A stretch of DNA of 64,000 nucleotides. It comes from Thuidium tamariscinum. Its lineage: Eukaryota > Streptophyta > Bryopsida > Hypnales > Thuidiaceae. Positions 1-9,880 of the stretch are shown here, piece after piece. Where the stretch lies: positions 3,472,001 to 3,536,000 of the forward strand of contig OX344751.2 of the NCBI GenBank assembly GCA_947034885.2. The letters are read 5' to 3'. Each line of letters begins with the position of its first letter. Positions within the stretch are counted from its first letter, which is position 1. The position numbers and the translations under genes were made by a program. Below the pieces are notes generated by a model. The model was not told where the DNA came from. It saw only the letters and a list, made by a program, of their open reading frames with translations, and did not search any database.

Positions 1-237
1 CGTCCTTCTACCTTTAAGTCGTCATTTCGTAGTCCTTCATTGATCAGTTCAGTGTCCTCTGCAGTCACGAACATATTTATTTTTACTGTCAACAGTGCTA
101 TAACGTCTTGCACATTTTCGTCGTTGTGATTGTGTACCTGTAATTTGTGAATTCTTCCTTCCCCGAAGCCAACGTCCGTTTTCCAATGCAAACATTCTAG
201 AAAGACTTCATACTGACTTGCTCTGTGTCAGTAGCCA
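1..237. other. Upstream part of CACTA element, no gene
   Basis: No convincing open frame. The frame that becomes the transposase downstream is closed here by TGA and TAG codons. A pyrimidine-rich run ending in CAG near 230, and a second AG near 237, could be the acceptor of an intron leading into the transposase exon. The window edge prevents locating the left terminus of the transposon. Confidence 0.4.
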
Positions 238-1685
238 GAAGACGGTGACATCGACGAACGAAATGATGACAATGTAGACCATCTTCTTCGAACTCAGAAC
301 GAAAGTGAAGAAATTCCGGGGGACTCTTCTTTTGACGAGGGGTTTGACTTCAGGAGATTAACCTCAGAGTGGTTCAAGAGCGTTGATGAGAGGAGACCGA
401 CTTTCCCTGAAAATGACGATGTACAGCATGGCAGCACGGAAGGATCTGCAGACGAAGAACCTGATGTCGAGAATCCTGACATGGAGGAATGGCTTCATCA
501 GAGTCAAGTACCCCTTTTCGAAGGATCAAAAATATCCTGTCTCGCATGTGTATTTGTGCTAATGAATTTAGTGTATCTGCACAACGTTAGCAACTCATTT
601 ATGAATGAGTTGTTTTCATTTCTCAGATTAGATGTGCTTCCTCCATCAAACGGCTTACCGCAAAATCGTCATCAAGCACGCACATTTATAGACCGATTAG
701 GATTATCGTTTCATACTATCCATGTCTGCCGAAATGGGTGCACGCTGTTCTGGAAGGACAGAGCAGAATTATCAAAGTGTCCTAAATGCCGAATGTCTAG
801 ATATGTAGAGGGAAGCAAGACAATTCCAGTGAAAGTACTTAGACATTTTCCTTTGATTCCTAGACTTCTACGAATGTACCGTTGTCGTGACATTGCGTCC
901 CTCATGAGGTGGCATGAGACTAATTCTTCCATTGATGGGAAAATGAGGTCTGTTCTTGACAGCCCTGCTTGGAAAAAAGTCCAGAAAATCAATAGAGCCT
1001 TTTTTGAAGAGGGTAGGAATGTGAAGCTCGGCTTAGCATTGGATGGCATGAATCCTTTTGTAGACAAATCCTCAAAACATTCGATGTGGCCAGTTTTCCT
1101 TTTGAATTATAACTTGTCCGGTTGGTTGGTCACAAAACGGTTTTTCATGATGTTATCCCTTCTAATACCTGGTAAAGAGTCTGTGAAATCTGAGAACATC
1201 GATGTCTACCTAGAACCTCTTGTGGACGAACTGTTGGTACTTTGGGATGGTGTGCCTGCAGTGGACATGTCAAATGCGAACAATCCAAGCAAATTCACAC
1301 TTCGTGCGATGTTGCTCTAGACTATACATGATTACCTTGTGTATGGTCTCATTTCTGGTGTGTCACCAAAGGGTATGTTGGATGTCCCATTTGTGGACCT
1401 CAGGGAGACTCCAGGTTCTTGAAGAGTTTGCGAAAAAACATTTTCCAAGGTCACAGGCGATATCTGCCCGAAAACCATCCTTTCCGCTCTATGACTGATG
1501 CTTTCAACGGGAAGTCGGAACACCGCCACAAGCTTGGCAGAGTTACTGGTGCACAACATTGAAGGAGAGGTGCAGGAAGGCAGAGGTGGTTAGATGCGGG
1601 TGGATCAACTGGGGTGGAGAATGATCCTGCCAAAATCTATGGCATCAAGCGTCACTCCGTGCTCTTCAGTTTGCCATACTGGGAT
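238..1685 (+). pseudogene. CACTA Tnp2 transposase, first exon, broken
   Basis: The frame opens with an acidic, Asp/Glu-rich stretch (241-510) and enters the Tnp2 domain at about 508. Recognisable blocks are VPLFEGSKIS, the zinc-binding pairs CRNG and CPKCR (about 727-790), VLRHFPLIPRL (834-870), WHETN, RNVKLGLALDGMNPF (1015-1062) and LLIPGKE. The frame hits TAG at 1318-1320, exactly where the family normally has a Trp in the LLWTIHD context, and continues in frame as TIHDYLVYGLISG. Near 1365-1372 it changes frame and gives GYVGCPICGP, then a TGA at 1558. A third frame carries WLDAGGSTG and FSLPYWD up to the donor at 1686. In the family this enzyme cuts at CACTA ends. This copy cannot encode it. 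Confidence 0.85.
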
Positions 1686-1800
1686 GTGAGTTACAGCAAA
1701 AATTTTATGTTTGCAGGTTCGTGACAGGTTTCACTTTCGATTTGTTGTTATGAATTTTGATTTTGGAATTAAAATATATTTCTGTGTCTTTGTTTTGCAG

Positions 1801-2705
1801 AAGCTTTTAGTTAGACATGTGCTAGATGTCATGCACTGCGAGAAGAACATTGCGGAGAACCTGTTCACGATTTTGCTTGGATTGAAAGATGGTGTGTCCG
1901 TCAGAAATGATATGAAGGAGGCGGGCTGTAAGAAGTCATTGCATATAAGACCAGTGAAACTGCCTTCCACAGGTTTCGTTATTCCTCCAACACCTTATGT
2001 TCTATCTGTTGAGAACAGGAAGAAGTTTATTGAGGGGCTTCGAAACCTAAAAATGCCATCAGGGTATATGTCCAATTTGAAATCAAAGATTGATGCAGAT
2101 GGAACAGTGCATGGTCTGAAAAGCCATGATTACCATGTTCTTCTTCAACAAGTTATTCCTGTCTGTTTACGTGGCTTGCTTCCACATCAGATTATGAAGT
2201 GTGTTTTATAGATAAGTCATGTTTTCAGACAAATATGCAAGAAGACAGTACTTCCAGCAGCCATGGAGAAATTGGACGAACAAGTGGCTATTGCATTATG
2301 CTCCTTGGAAAGGGATTTCCCGCCATCATTTTTTGATTGTATGTCACATTTGCCTATTCACTTAGTGGAAGAATTGGAGTTGTGTGGTCCGGTTCAGAAT
2401 AGGTGGATGTACCCTCTCGAGAGGTACATGAAGTACATGAAGTCTTATGTACGTAGCAAGGCACGCCCCGAAGGATGCATGGCCACAGGAACGGCAATGG
2501 AAGTTGGCTTGGGATTGTCAACAGAATATATTCTGGAGTGCGAGTCCACACGAAAGAGAGTTTGGGATGCGGAAGAGGAAATGGGAGATAGTGGAGAAGT
2601 CCTATGCTCAGCTTATCAAATGCAAAATCTTTCAATTGAAGAGTGTCAGTGGGCGCACTCTTATGTGCTGGAGAATTCTAGCTGCTTGGAAGAATTGAGG
2701 GAGTA
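1801..2705 (+). pseudogene. CACTA transposase, Tnp2 end plus DUF4218 region
   Basis: Splicing 1685 to 1801 joins LPYWD to KLLVRHVLDVMHCEKN, the conserved end of Tnp2, in phase. Next come a linker and the DUF4218 start, GLKSHDYHVLLQQVIPV (about 2113-2163). A TAG at 2209-2211 interrupts the frame, which carries on as ISHVFRQICKK. Then follow LERDFPPSFFDCMSHLPIHL and the family hallmark NRWMYPLERYMKYMKSYV with ARPEG (2260-2480). The frame ends at about 2703, beside a GTAAGT donor. DUF4218 is a conserved companion domain of plant CACTA proteins with unknown biochemistry. The single in-frame stop again argues for decay. Confidence 0.85.
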
Positions 2706-2911
2706 AGTGTACAAGGTTGTCTATGTTTTAATTTTTATGTTGTCCATTATTGTGTGTTGGTTCAATCATTCTGGTAAATTCATTCATGAATTCGAAGTAT
2801 TCATTCGTTATTCTGGTTTCCACTGTATTGAGTGTCCTCAGTAGGGACTGGATTGGGCTAATTCTGTTGCGATAATTTGATAGAACCCATAGACGTTTAT
2901 CAGCAGACATC

Positions 2912-3547
2912 ATGAATGCAAGGGCCTTGTACAGGCAAGGAGTGCACCCAAGACAAAGACGACGAATGAACTATCCCACTGAATTGAATTTGATCCCTGA
3001 TTTTGCTCAGTGGCTGCAGAGCGTTGTGCACGCAGGGGAACAAACTTTTCCAGATGATGTCTTGAATTTATCCATGCCTCCTTGCATGAGAGTGAAGTCA
3101 TTCAAGTCTATGAAAGCTTACGGGAACAGGTACCGGGTGTGGGACTCAGAGCGGAATTTGTTGACCACGGACTCTGGAGTCAGCACTACCTGCAAGACGT
3201 TACAACGCAGCGGACTGTCTGATCTGAATCTGGTGTCGGGAGCAGTTACGTATTACAGCAGGGTGAAGGAAATTTTGGAACTGGATTATGGACAAGTTAA
3301 ACCTGTTGTAATGCTGTACGACTGGGTTTCCCCTATTTGGAGAGGTCCGCACCCTTGCATGAAAAAAGATATTTACGGCTTCACGTTGTTGAAGTTTACC
3401 AGGTTGATGAGGAGGTCGGCCAATTCATTTGTCTTCCCAGTGCAAGCATCTCAATGTTTTTTTTCAACGTGCATTGAAGATCCAGATTGGTGTGCAGTTC
3501 TGCACACGGAGCCGCGGTCGGCAGTCGCCACGAGTATTCCAAGATAG
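2912..3547 (+). pseudogene. CACTA protein C-terminal part, DUF4216-like
   Basis: The exon follows an acceptor ending at about 2910. The first 100 codons are basic (QGVHPRQRRRMNY). From about 3260 it matches the DUF4216 pattern: LELDYGQVKPVVMLYDWV, then KDIYGFTLLKF, then the ASQCFFSTCIEDPDWCAVLHT block, corresponding to the usual FILASQ-x-x-QVFYV-x-DP-x-x-W pattern with changes. The frame ends at 3545-3547, but an acidic tail (GDADLASTHDDVLEEPELELLDG) continues in another frame to about 3680, so one more frame change or splice is likely. Part of the same dead transposon. Confidence 0.7.
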
Positions 3548-3790
3548 AGATCTGGAAGGAAGTGGTCCCATGAGCGATATGGGAGATGCTGATTTGGCAA
3601 GCACTCATGACGATGTCTTAGAAGAGCCCGAATTGGAACTATTGGATGGAAGGACGCAAAATGAATGGCAGCATGTGACGTAGGAAGAGTTAGTTATTAG
3701 CAAAGCTTTCCATCGCTCCGGTAGTGGAGGCATTGATGAAGGTCTTTCAGAAGAAGATTCACTCTTCAAGGAATCTGTAGATGAAGTTTA

Positions 3791-5700
3791 AGGAAGTTCA
3801 CACGAAGTAAGATGGTGTTCAGTGTTATTTTTTGTATTAGTGTTTTACCGAATTCTTATGACGGCATGCTCTGTGAAGGTTCTGGAAGTCCTGGATACTT
3901 GATTTATTTTTCGGTAGGTAGTCCTCTAGCTCGTATTCTCATTTAGGCTTTGCAGGAATTAGAGTAAGTCGGGGTACTCAGTATTTGCCGCCATTGCAAG
4001 GTATTTTACGAACTGGATTTACCGTCGAGTATAGATGAATGCCGTTGTTGTTTGAAGTTGGCGAGAAAATAATTTCAATTGAGAAAAGTGAGCCCAGTGA
4101 CGACTGCGTAGATATGGAGAGAAAGGAATGCAATGGGAATGCATTCAGTAGTTCATAAGTGGAGTGTGGTTTTCTGAAGGAAGAACTTGTTTTTGATGTG
4201 CAGTATGGATTGAGTGCGAAGGCAACTTACTTTCAGAAGCGGCAGTCGTGGTCTCGGATTTTGTAATGAACTGTAGTAAATAACCGTGCATGGAAGACGG
4301 CAGACATATGGTTCCATAGTAGAACGCATTAGTCTTCTGCATTGTTTGCTTAGCAAGGTCTAATTAACAGCAGGTCATGAGTACTATGAGAGAAAAGCAC
4401 TGTGGAATAGAGACTAGAATACAGTTGAATTTAGTGTCATTGTGAGGGCACGAGGTTGTGGTCGGTGTAAATCGGTATGGAAATATTGTATGTGCTTGTG
4501 TCATATCAATTTTTGAAGTGCAGGAGATATTGTCTGCCTACATCAATTGCAAACCTGAGTGCAAGGAAGTTGTTTTATGAGTGACGCAGTTCCTGTGTTC
4601 ACGTCATGGTTAACTGAAAGCGTAACATGCAGATTGCAGTGTCCTGAAGAGCTTATCCTGCTATCGGTTGTCCTCAGGAGCAGTGTGTATTGAAGTACGG
4701 AGTCCTAGAGGAAGGGAAGACGAATGTGCTGGTCTTCAATTACCTTGGAAGTAGGAATTTTGCATACATTCCTGTTATTGATTTTGCATATTCTCAACGT
4801 CTGTTTTCAGTGCCGTGGTGTCAGATTTGCAAATGCAGGTAGGTGTAGCATTTTCATATTGACGGTGGTCATACTAATGCGAGAAGTGTGTTGTTGAAAT
4901 GATGTCGTTCGGTGCTCAGACTATGGAAATATGGAGGCATGAGTTCTTCCCTTCTGTCGTCGTTGCTTATGGTTGTTTTCAGGAGACGGAGGTTGTGAGA
5001 ACCAATTGTAGGGGTAAACGAAAGTCAAGCGGTTTACCTTCTTCAGATGATTAGGTTGTCGGACTTGGGTTTCTTGTAGAAGAGAAGCAATTCTCAGGTG
5101 TGAAACACAGGCATTGGTGGATGAAAGTCACATGATGGCGCGGCAGGGGAGATGGGAACTGACTTCGTGGATTCAGAATGCAAAGTCTCTGGTTTCCAAC
5201 GTCGACGTTTTGTTGAGAAGGTATGGCAGTTTTTGAATAGAATTTCAGCTCAGTTGAAGTACATGAGTTCACCTCCGACCATGTGATACGGGAGGGCTTT
5301 GAAAGCATAAGTGGATTCCTCCAATGGGATGAGACCATTAGAAAACATTTGGGCTCTTGGAGAGGCCTTGCAAGGCAGCTGGCGAGCAGTAAGCCGTGCT
5401 TGACTTTTCGCTTGGGCCTTTCTAAATAAAATGGATGAAAAACATCCATAATCACAGAAATCGGGCCTTTCTAAAATCTTCTGGCGTCGAGATTCTCGAC
5501 GCCAACAGGTTGAAGGGTTAACGTGCAGGCTAAATAATGTGTAGTAAGCGGTTCTTCTGCAAAACTTTTAGGAAACTGTCCAAAATTACTATAAAAAATA
5601 GGATACTGTATGGATATTAGGATTGTCTTTCTAGAAGTGAAGACTCCTGTCATGTAGTAAGGTCAAGGCATGCAAAACCAATCGGTAGTAAGTGGGATTT
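3791..5700. other. Noncoding flank of CACTA element
   Basis: Base composition resembles the CACTA coding block (richer in G than the later AT desert), so this may be its 3' part. Open frames here are short and resemble no family I know. The only striking structure is the inverted repeat near 5483. No terminal TAGTG with a matching inverted end was seen. Confidence 0.35.
5483..5503. repeat. Short perfect hairpin, 9-bp GC-rich arms
   Basis: GGCGTCGAG, three bases, then CTCGACGCC: a 9-bp GC-rich inverted repeat in AT-rich DNA. No T-run follows. The phrase GGGCCTTTCTAAA occurs at about 5418 and again at about 5464 just before the hairpin. Confidence 0.6.
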
Positions 5701-6850
5701 ACAAGATACTCATGGGATAGATGAATCGATATTTTGAAAGCCAATAAATTATCCGATATATTTAAATTGATTTCTTGGATGATTATTTGACAAGGTAGAA
5801 AACCTTGAAGTGGAAATTGTACACCTACTTAAAACCAATGATATGCTCTAAGGCCTAGCCACCTATTACCAACTAAGGACCCAAGACCGATCAGGCCCAA
5901 TTCGTAGATTGTGGAAGAACACATGTACCTCTTTTGTACATTTGAGCATATGATCGGTTTTGGGTTCCAAGCAACTTTTCACTTCAAATTATTATACTGA
6001 CTATTTGAATAATGGGAATAAAATCACGGAATTATTTGCATTCAAGAAGAACCTTATGCCGTTTGCACACATGAAAAATTCTAAATAAATCATATGCCTT
6101 GATATCATATATTCAGCTATACTTCCATAAGTGGTCGATTATAGGTCCCTCAACCTGAATGTACAAATGCCTTCCGTATGAAAACTGTTGAATTTAGGCA
6201 AGAAATCTGGGGTGCCGTTGCCGTTTTGGCGGTACGGACTTTATCGGTTTTAGGTGCCTCGACCTTATAAGTTTTTTTATTTGGAAAACAGTTAAAAGCA
6301 AACTATATTCCACATAATTGTTGTCATTTGATTTTTATCCTTTCGTCTCAACTATTCGGGCCATTCTCTTATGCTAGCTCGTAGTTTAACGGGCCTAACT
6401 TGAAATTAAAACCCAAAATGTACTTACTGTGATTTTGGCCTTTCAAGTAGCCTAGATGAATCAGACTATTAGTTATTACAATTAGTGATTCCAACATGCA
6501 TCTAAATCAATGCAGTTAGTATAATGAGCTGTTTAGACCCCAATTTATAGTTTCTTATTGGTAGAAAAACCTCATGCTATCATATATACAACAACATCTA
6601 AACTACCCTGTGAGACTTTTAAGGGTTAAATCAAGAACACAATGCAATCCATTGATACAATCACAATGTAAAAGCAAAATGTTGGCAAATGAAGCTCTGA
6701 GTTGTGTATTATCTCTTTGAACATTGTAAGCGTACCAGTTCAAGCAATTTTTGTAACACTGCTCTCACTTTCCAAAATGGGCCATGATGATTCTATAAAC
6801 CCCTAGGGATCGTCTTGATACCAATATTTCAAATTCATTTTTAAAAATGG
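5701..6850. other. AT-rich intergenic DNA
   Basis: No open frame of convincing composition, RNA gene or inverted-repeat element seen on either strand. Confidence 0.5.
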
Positions 6851-6852
6851 GA

Positions 6853-7005
6853 AAATCATATATGGGAGATTCAAAATCATAAATGGAAGATTCAAAATCA
6901 TAAATGGAAGATTCAAAATCATAAATGGAAGATTAAACATCATAAATGGAAGATTAAAAATCATAAATGGAAAATTAAAAATCATAAATGGAAAGTCATA
7001 GATCA
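6853..7005. repeat. 21-bp tandem repeat, about 7 units
   Basis: Unit is close to AATCATAAATGGAAGATTCA, with later units changing TTCAAAATC to TTAAAAATC. Because 21 is a multiple of 3, the minus strand stays open and gives a monotonous 7-residue repeat (NLPFMIL). I take that as a by-product of the repeat, not as a protein. Confidence 0.85.
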
Positions 7006-7052
7006 TGCATAAACATTTGGTACATAGACCAAAATCTACCAATGATTTTTTG

Positions 7053-7115
7053 AAATCCAAAAATGAAAATTGAAGATCCAAAAATGAAAGTTGAAGATCC
7101 AAAAATGAAATTTCA
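7053..7115. repeat. Second 21-bp tandem repeat, 3 units
   Basis: Unit is close to ATCCAAAAATGAAAATTGAAG. Same period as the array at 6853 and similar in wording, so both may come from one ancestral array. Confidence 0.75.
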
Positions 7116-7209
7116 AATTTCAAATATGAAAATATCAAATAGGATGTAGAAATACATGTTATCAAACATTTGAAATATTTGTGTATATACTATTAGAATA
7201 ACTTAATTC

Positions 7210-7386
7210 CTACTTCCTCCTTTTTTTCGATTTAGATGTTTTATTGGGTTGTATCTTGTGTTTTCTATCATATATCTCCTTTTCTAATATTTTTCGTTCT
7301 TCTTTAGCTTCTGCACGTTGTTGTACCAAAACGCTAGGTGTAGCCATTTGTCTTTTTAATTTTTCACAAGCTGCTTTAATCACTTT
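7210..7386 (-). other. In-frame extension beyond the TAG of the TET/JBP-like gene
   Basis: Reading on past the TAG at 7387-7389 in the same frame gives 58 sense codons up to a second TAG at 7210-7212. The peptide is helix-like and charged (KLKRQ, RAEAKEERKILEKEIYDRK) and ends in a basic cluster, KTSKSKKRRK, resembling a nuclear localisation signal. A stop-free, protein-like run of this length is not expected by chance in DNA this AT-rich. Either the gene has suffered a nonsense mutation that removes its C-terminal tail, or the tail belongs to a readthrough product. Nonsense mutation is the simpler reading. Confidence 0.6.
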
Positions 7387-8451
7387 CTATTTTAAAGCTA
7401 ATGCTATTCCAATTTGAGTAAATCCAAAATTTTCTCTAGTATAATGATATATCTTTGAAGAATCAAATAATAATATTGTACCTAGCTGAGGTCTAATATA
7501 TATATTCCACTCTGGAAACACAAATTCTCCCCCTCGACCTATATTATTACTAGATTGAAACCACATTATAAAACCATGGAGTGTGTCACATAAATCAATA
7601 TGAGGAATCACATAGTAATTTTTGGTTATAGACAAGAGTGAAAATGGACTACATCCAACTCTACACCAGATGTCTGGTATTGTTTTTGGATGTAGTGCTT
7701 CTAATTCATTTATCCATGATGAAAATTTTGATTGCAAAATTTTAAATATCATTGATGTCCAATTCACACCCATTTCAATTATTAATTCGGGAGGAAGTTT
7801 ATTTGTAAGTGTTGTAGATCTTCCTGGATGTGTATATTCTCCAAAATCATCTATTTCTTGAATATACCTCCATCCTGTCATAACCATATCTGCACCTCCC
7901 ATGGTATTGCCTCGAGGTACTATACCCCCATTTTCATATATTTCTTTCAAATTTTCATAAGATTGTTTACAAATCTTTTCTTCGAGACTGTTAAGAAGAA
8001 CCATACCCATAATTTTTCCATTTTTATAAAAAATAGAAGAATTAGAAACTTGTGACATATGTAATAGATTTTCCTCGTACTTCTTTTTATCAAATTTTGA
8101 GTGAGGTCCAAGATGAATTACATGTTGAATCTCATTTGGGATTGAAAAACCACTATTCCAAAGTGTTTCTATAATTTTTGAGGAATCTTCAATTCTCAAA
8201 AACATATTTCCATTTATGTTACTGGATTTAGAGACATCACCACTAATTTCATTAATGAAAGTCGTCACGTTAGTTTCATGAATATCAGCTTGAACATCAT
8301 CTTCAATCATAGGTTTGGTGTTATATTTAGCAAAGTTTTTCATCTTCATAAACTTTTCATGAAATTTACCTCCCTTGTGGCCATCAAATTGTTTTTGACT
8401 AGTAAAATATTTACCACATTCACAAAATCTAGGATATTGAGGAGTTGTCAT
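7387..8451 (-). CDS. C2H2-finger protein with TET/JBP-like 2-oxoglutarate/Fe(II) dioxygenase domain
   Basis: Single exon, 354 codons from the ATG at 8451. The frame is open upstream to 8580, but only through a CTT triplet run and a hairpin, with no earlier ATG that starts protein-like sequence. Residues 10-31 form a zinc-finger-like motif (C10, C12, H25, H31 with F16 and F22). The C-terminal 80 residues look like a double-stranded beta-helix: H284-x-D286 (PHIDLCDT), then GRGGEFVFPEW, then PQLGTILLFDSSKIYH with the distal H336. This order (HxD, GGEF.FP, G.ILLF, H) is that of TET/JBP-type DNA base dioxygenases and their transposon-linked relatives. The position ten residues after H336, where many 2OG enzymes have Arg, is Gln346, so 2OG binding may be altered. 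A role in oxidising a DNA base in the nucleus is inference from fold and finger. No neighbouring gene suggests a partner. The TAG end may be a lesion, since the frame continues to 7210. Confidence 0.7.
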   Translation of the reverse strand: MTTPQYPRFCECGKYFTSQKQFDGHKGGKFHEKFMKMKNFAKYNTKPMIEDDVQADIHETNVTTFINEISGDVSKSSNINGNMFLRIEDSSKIIETLWNSGFSIPNEIQHVIHLGPHSKFDKKKYEENLLHMSQVSNSSIFYKNGKIMGMVLLNSLEEKICKQSYENLKEIYENGGIVPRGNTMGGADMVMTGWRYIQEIDDFGEYTHPGRSTTLTNKLPPELIIEMGVNWTSMIFKILQSKFSSWINELEALHPKTIPDIWCRVGCSPFSLLSITKNYYVIPHIDLCDTLHGFIMWFQSSNNIGRGGEFVFPEWNIYIRPQLGTILLFDSSKIYHYTRENFGFTQIGIALALK

Positions 8452-8487
8452 TTTTATAACATGATATTTTAGCAAAGGGTTTGACTT

Positions 8488-8519
8488 GAACTTAAGAAGA
8501 AGAAGAAGAAGAAGAAGAA
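8488..8519. repeat. GAA/CTT triplet microsatellite
   Basis: About nine AAG/GAA triplets just upstream of the ATG of the dioxygenase-like gene. Flanked by GACTTGAACTTAA at about 8483, and the same word recurs at about 8607. Confidence 0.85.
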
Positions 8520-8544
8520 CACCAGACCCGTATGGGTTGGCGTG

Positions 8545-8586
8545 AATATAGTGTCCGTTCGACCTATGTTGAACGGACACTATATT
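8545..8586. repeat. Perfect inverted repeat, 16-bp arms, 10-nt loop
   Basis: Left arm AATATAGTGTCCGTTC (8545-8560) and its exact complement at 8571-8586. It lies 94 bp upstream of the gene's ATG. It could be a regulatory hairpin, two facing protein sites, or the scar of an excised foldback element. No family recognised. Confidence 0.9.
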
Positions 8587-8589
8587 GAT

Positions 8590-9880
8590 GATATGTCCAA
8601 AGGACGACTTGAACTTAAACTTTCACCCGTTGGTTCAATGCCACAGTATGAAGAGGCGTTTGCATTGATGATTGCCACCTCTCTTTACATAGTTGAGTCT
8701 GGAGGACACGAGTACATACTAGTGTATTCAAAATATATATCATAGAGTAATAACTAATATTTGTATTACAAAAATTGAAAAATTTAATTAAAAGTATAAA
8801 AGTAAAAGTAAAAATAAAAATAAAAGTAAACTCTAAAATTAAAACTTGAGCTAAAATTAAAATTAAAATTATAGTAGAAGTTAAACTAAATGTTCAAGCT
8901 AAAGTAATGGTCAAAATTATGAATTAGAGCACATACTATTCTTAACTTATAAAGGAAAAAACCACTATTTGCATGCTTTACCCTCAAAACTGCCCTCTTT
9001 CAATTCTAAAATACAAAAGTTAATTTTGGATTTATAATAGAATTTTAGATGAAAACCTTAAAACATTTATCAAAGAACATAGTAAGAAAATATGGCAAAG
9101 CCAACCATGCAAATGTGATCTGCACATTGACACTTACGTCCCATGGGGATAGTATAGTAGATACGTGGCTGTATGATTGGCATTTGCTATATATCAACAA
9201 GACTTTTTAAATTGGAATCTCAATAATTCAAGTCTAAACCTGCATTTATGTAAATTTCAGCTTTGTGTTGAAGTCAAACCTATAAAAGTCTAAATCCATT
9301 CCAAGTACTCGAGAAATACTCTGTATTTGACTGGCCACAAGGGCACTTTCAAACTTTTCTTTCAGTATAAACTACATTTTTGTCATACATAAAAGATTTC
9401 AGCATTATTTAATCAAGCAAACCTGGCATGATCATAGAATATACAAGTATACAACCAGGCTAAGGCAATATTTAGCATTATTTATTTAATCAAGCAAAGA
9501 GGTTCATGATCATGGCATACAACCATGCTGAGGCACCAAATTAAACCACTATGCTGAATCATTGCATGCCCGACGTGCATACGTTATTTGGTAGATTGAA
9601 GTCAACTCAAAAATTGCACTGACAATCCTGGTACTCCTCATGTCAACTTCAATAGTCACATTAGCGGAATGGTGGACTCACCATTAAGTTGTCATCTTCA
9701 CAGCATGCACTTTCGATCCTTCACCACTAGTACATCAAAGCACCCACGTTCATTCTCTTTCCCCCTTGTGCAGTCTATAAGCAACACCTGCAGCAAGGCG
9801 TGCAAGCATTCTCCAGAGCATTTCCAGAGCATTTTCTAATATGTTCTAATGCCTACTTCTTTGTAGAAAGTCGTGCAGTT
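8590..9880. other. AT-rich intergenic DNA with a local tandem duplication
   Basis: A short open frame (8542-8745, +) runs out of the hairpin but matches nothing I recognise. At about 9408-9540 a segment of about 70 bp (TTTAATCAAGCAAA ... CATGATCAT ... ACAACCA.GCT) occurs twice in tandem with divergence. Otherwise nothing. Confidence 0.45.

Larger units (their letters stand above)
238..3790 (+). mobile_element. Degenerate CACTA (En/Spm) DNA transposon, internal coding part
   Basis: The block holds, in order, a Tnp2-type transposase, the DUF4218 region and a DUF4216-like region, which is the usual order in plant CACTA elements. Introns can be seen at 1686-1800 (donor GTGAGT, acceptor TTTGTTTTGCAG) and about 2706-2910 (donor GTAAGT, acceptor CAGCAG). 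Several in-frame stops and frame changes show the copy is dead. Neither CACTA terminus was found: the left may lie before the window, and no clear TAGTG end was seen to the right, so limits are those of recognisable coding only. Confidence 0.85.

Noticed and set aside
5070-5085. TTTCTTGTAG as right terminus of the CACTA element
   Set aside because: It continues AAG, not TG, and no matching inverted end was found on the left.
6803-7165. 120-codon minus-strand frame with Phe/Leu-rich repeats
   Set aside because: It is the translation of 21-bp tandem arrays, whose period is a multiple of three. No codon bias, start context or domain.
8542-8745. 67-codon frame starting in the hairpin
   Set aside because: Composition is fairly protein-like, but there is no recognised family and the start lies inside the inverted repeat.
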